Part shown: positions 1-8,280 of the stretch, in pieces | Position numbering within the stretch: the first letter of the stretch is position 1 | Layout: every line of letters starts with the position of its first letter | Assembly (NCBI RefSeq): GCF_002741015.1 | Contig: NZ_CP016619.1 | Coordinates: forward strand, 62,001 to 126,000 | Length of the DNA: 64,000 bases | From: Microvirga ossetica | GTDB lineage: Bacteria > Pseudomonadota > Alphaproteobacteria > Rhizobiales > Beijerinckiaceae | Reading direction: 5' to 3' | Program-made: the position numbers and the translations under genes | Notes under the pieces: generated by a model | Told to the model about the DNA's origin: nothing | Database searches by the model: none | Seen by the model: only the letters and a program-made list of their open reading frames with translations

Positions 1-243
1 GAGCAGCGCCCCGAGAAGCCATCCGACGTGACCGCTCTGCCACCATGCCGCGAGCCCGAGCAGGAAGCCCGCAATGGCCAGCGGAGCCTGCATGGCCGTG
101 CCGTGCTTATAGGCCGGCTTCCACTCGGTCAGCAGGCAGCGGTCGTCCAGCTCCAGGCGGGCGGGCTGCTCGGCAACGTTGATGTAGAGGGCCGCGCCAG
201 AGAACACGGCGGCGACAACGAGCGCAAGCTGGCCCGTGAGCAT
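1..243 (-). CDS. DUF1772 family membrane protein, N-terminal part
   Basis: The frame opens with ATG at 243 and runs off the start of the window, so only the first 81 residues are visible. They read as a hydrophobic helix (LALVVAAVFSGAALYINV), a short polar stretch with LTEWKPAYKHG, and a second hydrophobic helix ending in AAWWQSG. This order matches the N-terminus of DUF1772 (anthrone-oxygenase-like) membrane proteins, whose role in bacteria is not established. The ATG lies two bases after the stop of the receiver gene, so the two are probably co-transcribed. The C-terminus is outside the window. Confidence 0.7.
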   Translation of the reverse strand, partial: MLTGQLALVVAAVFSGAALYINVAEQPARLELDDRCLLTEWKPAYKHGTAMQAPLAIAGFLLGLAAWWQSGHVGWLLGALL

Positions 244-245
244 GT

Positions 246-647
246 TCACGTCACCGGTGCTTGCGGTTCCCGCACGGCCTTCTCCGCCTCGACGAGCACG
301 TCGAGTCCGCGCCACGGCTTCGGCATGAAGGTGACGCCGTCCGGCAGGCCGTCGGACACCGCGCCGGGATCGCCCGACGTAAGCACGATGCGGATCGTGG
401 GCCAGAGGGTGCAGGCGGCCTTGGCAAGCTGGACGCCGTCCATGTCACCGGGCGGCAGGCGGACGTCGGCGAACATCATCGCGACCTCGCCTCCCCGCTC
501 CTGGAGGTAGGCCACGGCTGCGTCGGCGCTTTCGACCTCGACCACGTCGAGATCGGTTTCCTCCAGCAGGGCCGCGGCAAGGTCGCGAACGTCGGGATCG
601 TCCTCGACGATCAGGGCGACGTGCGGTTCAGGCTGCATGGTATCCAT
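246..647 (-). CDS. Single-domain response regulator (receiver)
   Basis: This 133-residue protein is one CheY-like receiver domain with no output domain. The acidic pair is in VEDDPDVRD near residues 12-19, the probable phospho-acceptor Asp is in MFADVRLP, the switch Ser is in LTSGD, and the conserved Lys is in FMPKPW. I chose ATG 647 because an AGGAGGTGG box sits just upstream; longer starts would run deeper into the preceding gene. It overlaps the 3' end of the NepR-like gene by about 20 bases and is followed at once by a DUF1772 gene, giving a tight three-gene unit. Known alphaproteobacterial stress circuits pair NepR with a PhyR regulator carrying a sigma-like domain; that domain is absent here. 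Confidence 0.85.
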   Translation of the reverse strand: MDTMQPEPHVALIVEDDPDVRDLAAALLEETDLDVVEVESADAAVAYLQERGGEVAMMFADVRLPPGDMDGVQLAKAACTLWPTIRIVLTSGDPGAVSDGLPDGVTFMPKPWRGLDVLVEAEKAVREPQAPVT

Positions 648-825
648 CGTCCACCTCCTGCGGTTCCGTCTTCCGAAGGATCGCCGCCAGCGCTTCGGGG
701 ACGGGCTGCTCCAGCTCATCCCGGTAAACCTCGGCAAAGGCGCGGGCGATCATGAAGGTGGCGACGTCCGGGTGAAGGTCGTCGACGTGGGGCAGGCGCA
801 CGTCGCCTGAGGCGTCGCGGGGCAT
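628..825 (-). CDS. NepR-like anti-sigma factor candidate
   Basis: This 65-residue protein contains a core (IARAFAEVYRDELEQPVPEA, then LAAIL) that resembles the NepR anti-sigma family, in which a Y(D/R)(D/E)xxxxPVP(D/E) helix pair binds the EcfG-type general stress sigma factor. Two ATGs, at 831 and 825, are possible. The AGGAGA box is correctly spaced only for the one at 825. The gene overlaps the following receiver gene. The NepR assignment rests on this short motif alone. No EcfG sigma factor or PhyR is present in the window. Confidence 0.55.
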   Translation of the reverse strand: MPRDASGDVRLPHVDDLHPDVATFMIARAFAEVYRDELEQPVPEALAAILRKTEPQEVDDGYHAA

Positions 826-1011
826 CGGCATTCTCCTTGGGTCTTGATCCTGTCAACCCGTCGATGCGGATCGAATGGCCTGGGCTGACATGCGTGAATG
901 GGAGTGAACGGCCCGTGGTGCGATGGGTTTCAGCGTGGCGGCAAAACGGCCATGCGGTGCAGGCCATTTCGATGAATTCCGCTAATACGCCCCGAGCATA
1001 AACGATTGCAG

Positions 1012-1815
1012 TTACGCGTGCCGCCAAACCTTCACGGCCGAGATCAGCAGGATCGCCGCCAGGGCCGGAAGCAGTACGGCATCCGGCACCACGCCGAGCA
1101 GCAGACCGCCGATGAACGCGCCGGCGACCGATCCGGCTGCCATCACGAGCAGGAAAGCTCGGTTTCGACCGAGGACGGAGAAGCTCTGATCGCGGCTGTA
1201 GCGGGTAAACCCGACCAGCATCGTCGGCAGGCTCACGGCGAGGGACAGGCTTCCGGCGAGCTTGATGTCGGCCCCGAACAGCAGCACCAGGGTCGGGATG
1301 AGCAGTTCGCCCCCTGGCACGCCGAGCAGGGAAGCGACGATGCCGATCACAAATCCGGCGGCGACGCCAGCGACGAGTTGCGCCGTCCCGGCAAGGAGAG
1401 GTTGGCCTGCGCTCGCGTCATGGCCGAACACCAGCACTCCCGCGATGGCGAGCAGGAGCACCGCGATCACCTTGTAGAGGGTCTCCGATTTCAGACGGGT
1501 TGCCCATCCGGCGCCGACCAAAGCCCCGAGAAGGCTCCCGGCCAGCAGGTTGAGCACGATGGGCCAATGGGCCGTGATCAACCCGAAGGGCACCGTTCCC
1601 GCCCGAAACGGCAGGGCGGCGGCCACCACGACGAGGCTCGTGGCCTTGTTCAGGATCACTGCTTCCAGTGCCGCGAAGCGAAACATCCCGATGAGCAAGG
1701 GCAGACGGAACTCGGCCCCGCCAAGACCGATCAGGCCGCCCAGGGCACCGATGGTGGCACCAGCGCCGAAGGCCAGCGGGAGATTGCGTGGAGCATGGAT
1801 TGCATCCTTGGGCAT
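1012..1815 (-). CDS. TauE/SafE family sulfite/sulfonate exporter
   Basis: The 267-residue polytopic membrane protein has about eight hydrophobic segments. It carries the two glycine-rich repeats typical of TauE/SafE permeases: GALGGLIGLGGAEFRLPLL near residues 22-41, and SLLGVPGGELLIPTLVLLFG in the second half. The length is normal for the family. Family members export sulfite, sulfoacetate or related anions, but the substrate here cannot be read from the sequence. It stands alone, divergent in content from its neighbours, with a remnant gene downstream of its 5' side. Confidence 0.85.
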   Translation of the reverse strand: MPKDAIHAPRNLPLAFGAGATIGALGGLIGLGGAEFRLPLLIGMFRFAALEAVILNKATSLVVVAAALPFRAGTVPFGLITAHWPIVLNLLAGSLLGALVGAGWATRLKSETLYKVIAVLLLAIAGVLVFGHDASAGQPLLAGTAQLVAGVAAGFVIGIVASLLGVPGGELLIPTLVLLFGADIKLAGSLSLAVSLPTMLVGFTRYSRDQSFSVLGRNRAFLLVMAAGSVAGAFIGGLLLGVVPDAVLLPALAAILLISAVKVWRHA

Positions 1816-1956
1816 GTACCAGAGCTACGCGATTATGATCCTGAAAGCAGCCGTTTCCTTGATCGTGAGCACGTCCAGGGAAAACAGGTTACCGGAAAAC
1901 CAGCACCGGAACCCTGCACCGGCACACCACGGCCGCGATCGACCAGTGTGCGGTGC

Positions 1957-2385
1957 TCAGGGCTGCACGCCCCGGGTGTCCAGGTACTGTTCCAGCCTGG
2001 CCGGGCTGGCGTCCGGATCGGCCAGGCCGATATGGCCATCCGGCCGCACCAGGTACACGGCGCCCTGTTTGAGACCCGCGCGGGCTGTCATCGCTTGCCA
2101 AGGGAACACGTGCAGCGCCAATCCCCTTCGGGCGCAGGCCTCCGCGATCCCGGCGCCGCACTCACCATAGACGTGAACCTGCCATTTGAGTGTTCTCAGC
2201 GGCGCGAAATTATCGTCTTCCTCGCCCGCGCTGCTGGCCGTCGTGACCCAAGGCAGGCGGTCGCCGCCCCTGACGCTCCCGGCGCTGCCATCGCTCAAGC
2301 GGCTGCCGCGATAATTCACCCCGATCTGCGTGATCGTGCTCTCGCAAAGCAGTTGCAGCGAGTCATGAGCAGCATTCGACCTTGA
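1957..2385 (-). pseudogene. C-terminal remnant of FAD-dependent aromatic monooxygenase
   Basis: The frame encodes about 140 residues matching only the C-terminal part of PheA/TfdB-type aromatic-ring hydroxylases: an ITQIGVNYRGSRL segment, the GDRLP turn, then a thioredoxin-like tail ending in VYLVRPDGHIGLADPDA. The FAD-binding Rossmann GxGxxG and the DG motif, which should lie several hundred residues upstream, are missing. The sequence before it has no matching frame. I read it as a decayed gene truncated at its 5' end. A short ATG or GTG start would give an open frame, but the product would lack flavin binding. Confidence 0.65.
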
Positions 2386-2446
2386 ATGGGAGCTCAACCG
2401 GGGCACCTATCTTGTCCAGGAGAAACATCTTTCCACGGAGAGCCCG

Positions 2447-3229
2447 ATGCAACCGTATGAGCAAAACCAAACCGCCTATGGCACCGGCTTTGCCCGGACG
2501 GCAGCTCAGGTCGACCAGGGCCTGCGCGCCTTTATGCTCGGCGTCTACAACAACATGGTCCTGGGTCTGGCCATCTCGGCCCTGGTCGCGCTCGGCATCA
2601 ACATGCTGGCCACGACGAGCGACCCGTCCCAGGCCGTCGCCCGCATAGGCGGCGTGAACCTGACCCAGTTCGGCGCGACGCTGTACGGCTCGCCGCTGAT
2701 GTGGGTCGTGGCGCTGGCGCCGCTGGCCTTCATCTTCTTCTTCTCGTTCCGGATGGACCGGATGTCGGCGGCTGCGGCCCGCGGCACCTTCTTCGCCTTC
2801 GCGGCGGTGATGGGTGCTTCGCTCTCGACGCTGCTCATCCGCTACACCGGCGCGAGCGTCGTGCAGGTGTTCTTCATCACGGCGGCGGCCTTCGGCTCGC
2901 TGTCGCTCTGGGGCTACACCACGAACCGCAGCCTATCCGGCATGGGCTCGTTCCTGATCATGGGTCTCGTCGGCCTGATCCTGGCCTCGATCGTCAACAT
3001 CTTCGTGGCATCGAGCATGCTGCAGTTCGGCATTTCCGTGATCGGCGTGCTGATCTTCGCAGGCCTGACGGCCTACGACACGCAGAAGCTGAAGGAGATG
3101 TACCTCTACGGCAATTTCGACTCCGAGACTGCCGCGAAGGCCTCCGTGTTCGGCGCCCTGACGCTGTATCTTGACTTCATCAACATGTTCCAGTTCCTCC
3201 TCGCGCTCGTGGGCAACCGCAGAGCGTAA
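2447..3229 (+). CDS. Bax inhibitor-1/YccA family membrane protein
   Basis: This 260-residue protein has an N-terminal cytoplasmic stretch followed by seven hydrophobic helices, the standard BI-1 (TMBIM/YccA) layout and length. The two conserved acidic positions of the calcium-leak fold are visible in GLTAYDTQKLKEMY and LTLYLDFINMF near the C-terminus. Bacterial relatives are pH-sensitive calcium-leak channels or FtsH-linked YccA proteins; which applies here is unknown. The start at 2447 follows a GGAGAGCCCG ribosome-binding stretch. A strong hairpin with a T tract follows the stop, so it is probably a monocistronic transcript. Confidence 0.92.
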   Translation: MQPYEQNQTAYGTGFARTAAQVDQGLRAFMLGVYNNMVLGLAISALVALGINMLATTSDPSQAVARIGGVNLTQFGATLYGSPLMWVVALAPLAFIFFFSFRMDRMSAAAARGTFFAFAAVMGASLSTLLIRYTGASVVQVFFITAAAFGSLSLWGYTTNRSLSGMGSFLIMGLVGLILASIVNIFVASSMLQFGISVIGVLIFAGLTAYDTQKLKEMYLYGNFDSETAAKASVFGALTLYLDFINMFQFLLALVGNRRA

Positions 3230-3253
3230 GGACAAGCGGACCGAGTGATCGCG

Positions 3254-3286
3254 AAGCCCCGGCCGAAAGCCGGGGCTTTTCTTTTG
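3254..3286 (+). terminator. Rho-independent terminator after the BI-1 gene
   Basis: A perfect inverted repeat (AAGCCCCGGC, loop CGAAA, GCCGGGGCTT) is followed by TTTCTTTT, 25 bases after the stop of the BI-1 gene. Confidence 0.85.
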
Positions 3287-3404
3287 TCCGTTGCCCCGGG
3301 ATGCTTTTATGCCTGCCACGCACGGGAGAACGGAGCCCGCTGCGCCTGAACACCCTCAGGTGGGTGGGACAGTGCCAGCTCTGACAGCCTCTTTGCTATC
3401 CACC

Positions 3405-3904
3405 TCAACCAGCTGGCGTCAGACGCAGGATCCCGCCCCTCGCCTGGTCCGTCAGCACGTACACCGCACCATCCGGACCTTGCCGCACGTCCCGGACTCG
3501 CTGGCCTAAGGCTATGCGCTCCGCTCCCGTGACCTGCTGCCCCTGCACTGTCAGCCGAACCACGCCGCGGGCCACCGAACGTCCCCGCGCCACGGCGGTT
3601 CCGCTGCCGCCGGAGCCGGGCTCGGCATAGGCGAGATAGACCCAGCGGCTGGAGGCGAAGTCCGGGGCGAGTGCCACATCGAGCAGCCCACCCTGCCCTC
3701 GCGCGAACACACGTGAGACCCCAGCCAGCGGTGCGGATACGCCCCCATCCCGGGACACCAGCCGCAGCCGACCAGGACGCTCGGTGACCAGCATTTGTCC
3801 ATCGGGCAGGAAGGCGAGACCCCACGGATGAACGAGACCGCGCGCGATTGTCTCAACCCTGACTTGGCCTGAGGGAGCCCGCACAATCCGATCCTGTGCT
3901 CTCA
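3405..3904 (-). pseudogene. PQQ-type aldose sugar dehydrogenase with internal deletion
   Basis: The frame begins with the N-terminal beta-propeller blade typical of YliI/glucose-sorbosone dehydrogenases (HPWGLAFLPDGQMLVTERPG, then GQGGLLDVALAPDF and a GGSGTAVARG segment). It then jumps directly to the C-terminal blade (RVRDVRQGPDGAVYVLTDQ). The central part of about 200 residues, which holds the catalytic His and the PQQ and calcium ligands, is missing. There is no start codon or signal peptide in frame, because the sequence upstream belongs to the next gene. It is therefore a remnant, probably made by an in-frame internal deletion plus loss of the 5' end. Confidence 0.75.
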
Positions 3905-3924
3905 AAGGAGGTGGCGCATGACGC

Positions 3925-6078
3925 TTACTTAGCCAAAGGATCCGGACGGAGCTGGAAGTGGACAGCGATCGGCTTGCTGCCCTTGCCGCCCTCCCGCAGC
4001 CAGGGCGTCCGGTCGCCGCTGGTGGTCCACAGGCCGCGACCCTTCCAGCCGGCCTTCGGGTCATCGATGCGCCCGTCAAAGCCCTTGGCGTAGAAGCCCA
4101 GCGGATAAGGCACCCGCAACGAGATCATTCGGCCGTCCTTGAGCGCGACCAGGCCGTCCATCAGGTTGGCGGTGGATATCGGCACATCCTCACCCAGCCC
4201 GAACGTGTTGTGCTGGTCAACCCAGGTGTAGTAGCTCGACTCGGCACTGTTCTCGCCGATGCCCTGGAAGCCCGGACCAGGGTACTGATGGAACGACCAG
4301 CCCTCAGGGCAGTGATCGCCGGTCGCCTGTGGTCCGTTAAGCGGGCCTTTGCACTTGCGGCGGTCGAAGCTCGCCAGGTGACCGCTCGAAAGTGAAGCCC
4401 ACACCACCCCTTGCCGGTCGATGTCGGCGCCCCGGATGCCGAAGCCGGGCCGCGGTACGTGGTAGATTTCTGCCAGCGCGGTCTGAGGGGGATTGGGCCC
4501 GGGATTGAGGCGGACCACTGCCGGTGTCCCGCTGAACACTCCCACCGAGCCCCAGATGGAGCCATCCAGCGGGCTTGGGCTCACTGCATAGAAGCCTCCA
4601 GTAATACGCTTATCCTTCGTCGGGTTGAGCGGCTGGTCCGGCTCGACATGCTCGTCCCGTTGGCCGTTGCCATTCGTGTCGAGAACCAACGCCGTCCAGC
4701 CTTGAGCCTTGGCCGCGTCGCCGGTCTCGTCGAAGACCCTGGTGTTAACCCAGCCGATCACCGGACCGCCGCCGCTGGTCCACAAGGTGTCGTTCGCGTC
4801 ATAACCGAACTGCAGGTGATGGGTGCCAAAGCAGGTATCGATGAAGGTGTACTGCATCGTCTTGGGATCGAGCCGTGTGATGGAACGGCTCGTCCGCTCC
4901 AGCGGAAACAGTTTGGCCGAGGGATGGTCGGAGCCCCGCTTGCAGAAGTCTGGGTTGTTGGGTCCGCGCACGGCTGCCGCAAACCACACCCGACCCTGGC
5001 GATCAAACATGCCGTTGTGGTTGTTGGCCTTGGTGTCCCAGATCTTTTCCTCACCCCAGTAAGGCGAAGGCGCCAGCACCTTGTCGCTGGCAGCATGGCC
5101 GGGCCCGAGCGCCTCCGGCGTGGCCGGATCACGCACCGGCGCCACGAACTCGGTGACGGTGTGCGTCCTTGGATCGAGGATCGGGATTATGTCGGTGGAG
5201 TATTCCGCCGAGCCAAACAGCGGGCCATAGGCATTCACGGTTGGATGGCGCCGGTCCGAGGCGATCAGATCGTGCAGGTACTTCTTCTCGGTGAGCCACT
5301 CCCAGGTGGTCACCACGATGTTGCGCTCGACACCCTCCGGCCGCTTCGGCTTGGCATGCGGCAGCTCGCCCCGTGCAATGCGGTCCGTCCAGTCGGCGTA
5401 GTACTTGAACGGCACCCCGCCGAAGCGGCCGGCGAGCTGGTTGACCATGCTCTCGCCCGACTGGCCCGAGGACACGCGGCGGATCCAGGCTTCCTCGGAT
5501 GAGCTGAACTCGCCCAATTGCTTCGGGATGGTGCGGGTCGAGTGCTGGCCGAGTTGGTGACAGCCGATACAGCCGATGTTCTTGACCTGCTTGAGCCAGT
5601 CGATCCGGGTGATGTTCTCGGGGATGTCACCCTTACCGCCGAACTGGGCCGCCTCCGGGATCTGCAGCATGGAATACCAGTAGATGGCCGGGTAGTATTG
5701 CGCCGCCTCCTTGTCACTGGGTGCCGGCACTGCCTGGAGGTCGAGCAGCCTGCCAGGCTCGCCCGTCATCTTGGGTGAGTCGACGAGGCCATAACCGCGC
5801 ACCCAGACCTGATAGGTGGCTTTGGGAAGATCGGGCAGGACATAGCGACCCTGATCGTCGGTGACCACCGTTCTGGCGAACCTGGTCGGCAGATTGCTTG
5901 TCTCGGCAATCACCCAGACCCCAGCTTCCGGTCCGTTGGGCCCCATGACCACGCCGCCAATGTCATCGGCATCGATTGCAACGATGGTTTGGGCGCTCAC
6001 CGAGCCCGGAGTGGCGACCACAGACCCGAGGATGCCGATCGCAGCAAAGATTGAACAGAGCTCCCGCCGGCGTGCCAT
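3925..6078 (-). CDS. Secreted CnaB-like/mono-haem beta-propeller protein
   Basis: The 717-residue product starts at ATG 6078, preceded by a GGGAGGACAG box, and opens with a signal peptide (MARRR, a hydrophobic core, then SVSAQ near residue 30). Residues about 38-118 form a carboxypeptidase-regulatory/CnaB-like domain (GVVMGPNGPEAGVWV ... TDDQGRYVLPDLP). A single haem c motif CIGCH lies at residues 170-174. The remainder has repeated short blades (GMFDRQGRVWFAA, ADIDRQGVVWASL) suggesting a Vgb-like beta-propeller. It is probably a periplasmic electron-transfer or oxidoreductase subunit, possibly serving a dehydrogenase. The adjacent sugar dehydrogenase remnant may be a lost partner. The substrate is unknown. 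Confidence 0.8.
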   Translation of the reverse strand: MARRRELCSIFAAIGILGSVVATPGSVSAQTIVAIDADDIGGVVMGPNGPEAGVWVIAETSNLPTRFARTVVTDDQGRYVLPDLPKATYQVWVRGYGLVDSPKMTGEPGRLLDLQAVPAPSDKEAAQYYPAIYWYSMLQIPEAAQFGGKGDIPENITRIDWLKQVKNIGCIGCHQLGQHSTRTIPKQLGEFSSSEEAWIRRVSSGQSGESMVNQLAGRFGGVPFKYYADWTDRIARGELPHAKPKRPEGVERNIVVTTWEWLTEKKYLHDLIASDRRHPTVNAYGPLFGSAEYSTDIIPILDPRTHTVTEFVAPVRDPATPEALGPGHAASDKVLAPSPYWGEEKIWDTKANNHNGMFDRQGRVWFAAAVRGPNNPDFCKRGSDHPSAKLFPLERTSRSITRLDPKTMQYTFIDTCFGTHHLQFGYDANDTLWTSGGGPVIGWVNTRVFDETGDAAKAQGWTALVLDTNGNGQRDEHVEPDQPLNPTKDKRITGGFYAVSPSPLDGSIWGSVGVFSGTPAVVRLNPGPNPPQTALAEIYHVPRPGFGIRGADIDRQGVVWASLSSGHLASFDRRKCKGPLNGPQATGDHCPEGWSFHQYPGPGFQGIGENSAESSYYTWVDQHNTFGLGEDVPISTANLMDGLVALKDGRMISLRVPYPLGFYAKGFDGRIDDPKAGWKGRGLWTTSGDRTPWLREGGKGSKPIAVHFQLRPDPLAK

Positions 6079-6331
6079 CGCTGTCCTCCCTGGCACGGTT
6101 CTCATTGTCTGGGCAAGATAGCACGGATTGTTGCAAAGCCCGAGCGTCGAGGCCCGTCTGCGTCCAGTGGAATTCCGGAGGCAGGCGGCGCATCGTTCGT
6201 GAGCGTGTGCCCTCCCGCGATCGTTCGCTACGGCTTCTGAAGGCACACGGATCCGCAGCCTCGCAAGATCTGCCCAGATCATGGGCACGAGCCCCACTCG
6301 CAACACGGGCGCTCAGTCTTAGAAGTCGACA

Positions 6332-7033
6332 TCAACTCCCTTCTGGTTCCCTGATCCCGCCTTGCCCTCGCACAGACAACACCCGATAGACGGCCAACCC
6401 AAGAGCACCCAGGGCGGCCACGGGCATGACCCAGGCATCCGGCGAGCCCATGGTCCAGAGGGTTGCTCCGCTAATGAGGCACCAGATCAGCGGAATGATC
6501 ATGAGCCCCCACGGCGGCCGCTTGTCCACGGTCAGGAGGATGCCGAGTGTAGCAAGGACGGTCGGATCAGGCGCGACACCGAAGATCTCGGCCTGCTTCC
6601 AATCGCGACCAACAAGCGGGCCGATCAACGGCTGCACCACAAGCGCGAACAGAACCAGCCCTATTCCAGTCCGGCCGATCCAATCCCTATAGGGATGAAA
6701 CGAGAGCCGGTTGCGAATGACGCCTGTCCAGATCAGCAGCACTGCCTCGATGACAAAGCCGATCGCGAAGTAGCGTGCCGCCCAGTTGATCGTGTTGTAA
6801 TGCTCCAGATGGTAAGCCCAGGCCGTCCAAAGCCAGCCGGCCGCAAGGATCACTGTCACCACTCCCTGGCGGGGATTGCCGCGCTGCAGCCACCACAGGA
6901 CGACGAGCCCGAGCAGCAGTGCCAGGATCTGCGCCGGCCAGATCGCCCGGTTGTAGAGCTCGAACAGACGATAATAGGTACGGGCCGAAAACAGCAGGAA
7001 ATCGGATGGCATGTAGGACCACCAGTCCCCCAT
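6332..7033 (-). CDS. DUF6064 family membrane protein
   Basis: This 233-residue protein begins MGDWWSYMPSDFLLFS and contains RTYYRLFELYNRAIWPAQ, the hallmark opening of DUF6064 proteins, followed by six or so hydrophobic helices and a conserved WAYHLEHYNTINWAA segment. The function of the family is unknown. ATG 7033 overlaps the stop of the preceding aldo/keto reductase remnant by one base (TGATG), indicating a former operon. A longer in-frame start exists but would read through the antisense of that remnant. Confidence 0.82.
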   Translation of the reverse strand: MGDWWSYMPSDFLLFSARTYYRLFELYNRAIWPAQILALLLGLVVLWWLQRGNPRQGVVTVILAAGWLWTAWAYHLEHYNTINWAARYFAIGFVIEAVLLIWTGVIRNRLSFHPYRDWIGRTGIGLVLFALVVQPLIGPLVGRDWKQAEIFGVAPDPTVLATLGILLTVDKRPPWGLMIIPLIWCLISGATLWTMGSPDAWVMPVAALGALGLAVYRVLSVRGQGGIREPEGS

Positions 7034-7266
7034 CAGAGGTCCTCGACATAAGCGATCATGCGGGCCCGCATCGCGGCATCGGGCAACCGTCCGGTGGCCG
7101 CCGCCATGTTCTGGCGCACATGCTCCACCCGGGTGGTTGCCGGAATGGCACAGGTCACAGCCGGGTGTGACAGGATGAACTTCAGGATCAACTGCGCCCA
7201 GCTTCGTGCATCGATCTCGGCTGCCCAAGCCGGGAGGAGCCAAAAGCCAGTCAGAGCTTGGCTCAT
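7033..7266 (-). pseudogene. Aldo/keto reductase C-terminal remnant
   Basis: About 70 residues match the C-terminal end of bacterial aldo/keto reductases: SWAQLILKFILSHPAVTCAI, then PATTRVEHVRQNMAAA, the NADP-binding end of the barrel. The N-terminal 200 or more residues, with the catalytic Asp-Tyr-Lys-His set, are absent. The stop overlaps the start of the DUF6064 gene, so translational coupling may survive in the remnant. Confidence 0.75.
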
Positions 7267-7343
7267 GTGCTCATTCCCTATTTGTGCTTCCGATGATAGC
7301 GCACCCAGACAACTGACGACGAGACGAGCACGACGAGGATCAG

Positions 7344-7610
7344 CTAGGACCCGCTGCGCTTGGTCTGCTGTGCGCGTTGGCTCTCAAGACGTCGAGCGGC
7401 CTCATTGATCACTGTGGACCAATAGCATTCCACGTCATGGGCAATGCGTTCGGAGCGATCTTCCTCTGACAGGTTGGAATACCAGGGTGAACGCTCAATG
7501 CGGTTTCGCAGGATGGTCCGCGCTGTCGCCTCAATCTCTCTCAGGCCGATGGTTGCGTCTTCCCTGCTATGTTGCCAGGCGCGGCTATCAGGCTGAGAAC
7601 TTCTCCGCAT
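7344..7610 (-). CDS. Small hypothetical protein
   Basis: The product is 88 residues, hydrophilic and Arg/Glu rich, predicted mostly helical (LREIEATARTILRNRIERSP; SEEDRSERIAHDVECYW). I chose ATG 7610 because AAAGGAGA lies at good spacing upstream. I do not recognise a family. The C-terminus is strongly basic. No operon partner is evident. Confidence 0.5.
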   Translation of the reverse strand: MRRSSQPDSRAWQHSREDATIGLREIEATARTILRNRIERSPWYSNLSEEDRSERIAHDVECYWSTVINEAARRLESQRAQQTKRSGS

Positions 7611-7778
7611 TTGGAGTTCTCCTTTCCGTGAGCCCCTAACCCAGTCTGCGAGCATCGCTTTTGAATGCTTTCGGGGAAAGTCTCAATTTCAGATCACAGT
7701 TTGATGACGTGAGACAAATTTGCGGTCCTTAGTGGCAAACGCAGCCAGACTTATTGATCCGACTTGGGAGATGTTGAA

Positions 7779-8130
7779 CTACGCGGCATAGCGGAAGGTC
7801 TGACGACCGAAGTAGCTTCGGATTCGTTCAGGCAGCTTGGCGAGCCGGCGCATGTAGCTGATAACGGTGCGCTTGAGTTCGTGCTTGCTTCTGGCGGGTG
7901 ACTTGCGGGTCACGGCTTGCTTCAGGTCGGCGTTCAGCCCCTCGCCCGGGCTCAACTCGGGACTGTAGGAGGGCAAGGAGAAGACCTTGATCTGCTCCTC
8001 GCGTTTGGCCAACCAGCCCGGCACGGCCTGGGCCGATGGATTGGCAGGTCGTTCCAGATCAGGAACACCTTGCCGTTGGCATCCTGGATGAGCCGGCCGA
8101 GAAAGCGGATCAGGCTCAGGCCTTAGTGTT
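7779..8130 (-). pseudogene. IS630 family transposase remnant
   Basis: The 3' part reads IKVFSLPSYSPELSPGEGLN followed by a basic helical tail, the C-terminal Asp/Glu region of IS630/Tc1 transposases. The preceding piece (QDANGKVFLIWNDLPIH) lies in another frame, so there is a frameshift near position 8040. No N-terminal helix-turn-helix or terminal repeats were found. It is a dead fragment. Confidence 0.7.
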
Positions 8131-8280
8131 TCAGCTTTAGACATGTCGATAGCCCACCGTGCGAGTAGATTCGAATATCCGCCGGGCAGGGCGAAAGCAA
8201 ACCTGCCGAGGAACATGCATGGGCAGAGGTCTTCGGAGCAAGGCTATGCGGCCTCTTTACGGCGTCGGTCGCCGGGACCC

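Noticed and set aside
1006..2385. Plus-strand frame of about 460 codons opposite TauE/SafE
   Set aside because: It has a low-complexity Gln/Arg/Gly composition and spans both the exporter and the monooxygenase remnant on the other strand; no ribosome-binding site.
4411..5502. Plus-strand frame of about 360 codons
   Set aside because: It is antisense to the haem-binding secreted protein and has no domain of its own.
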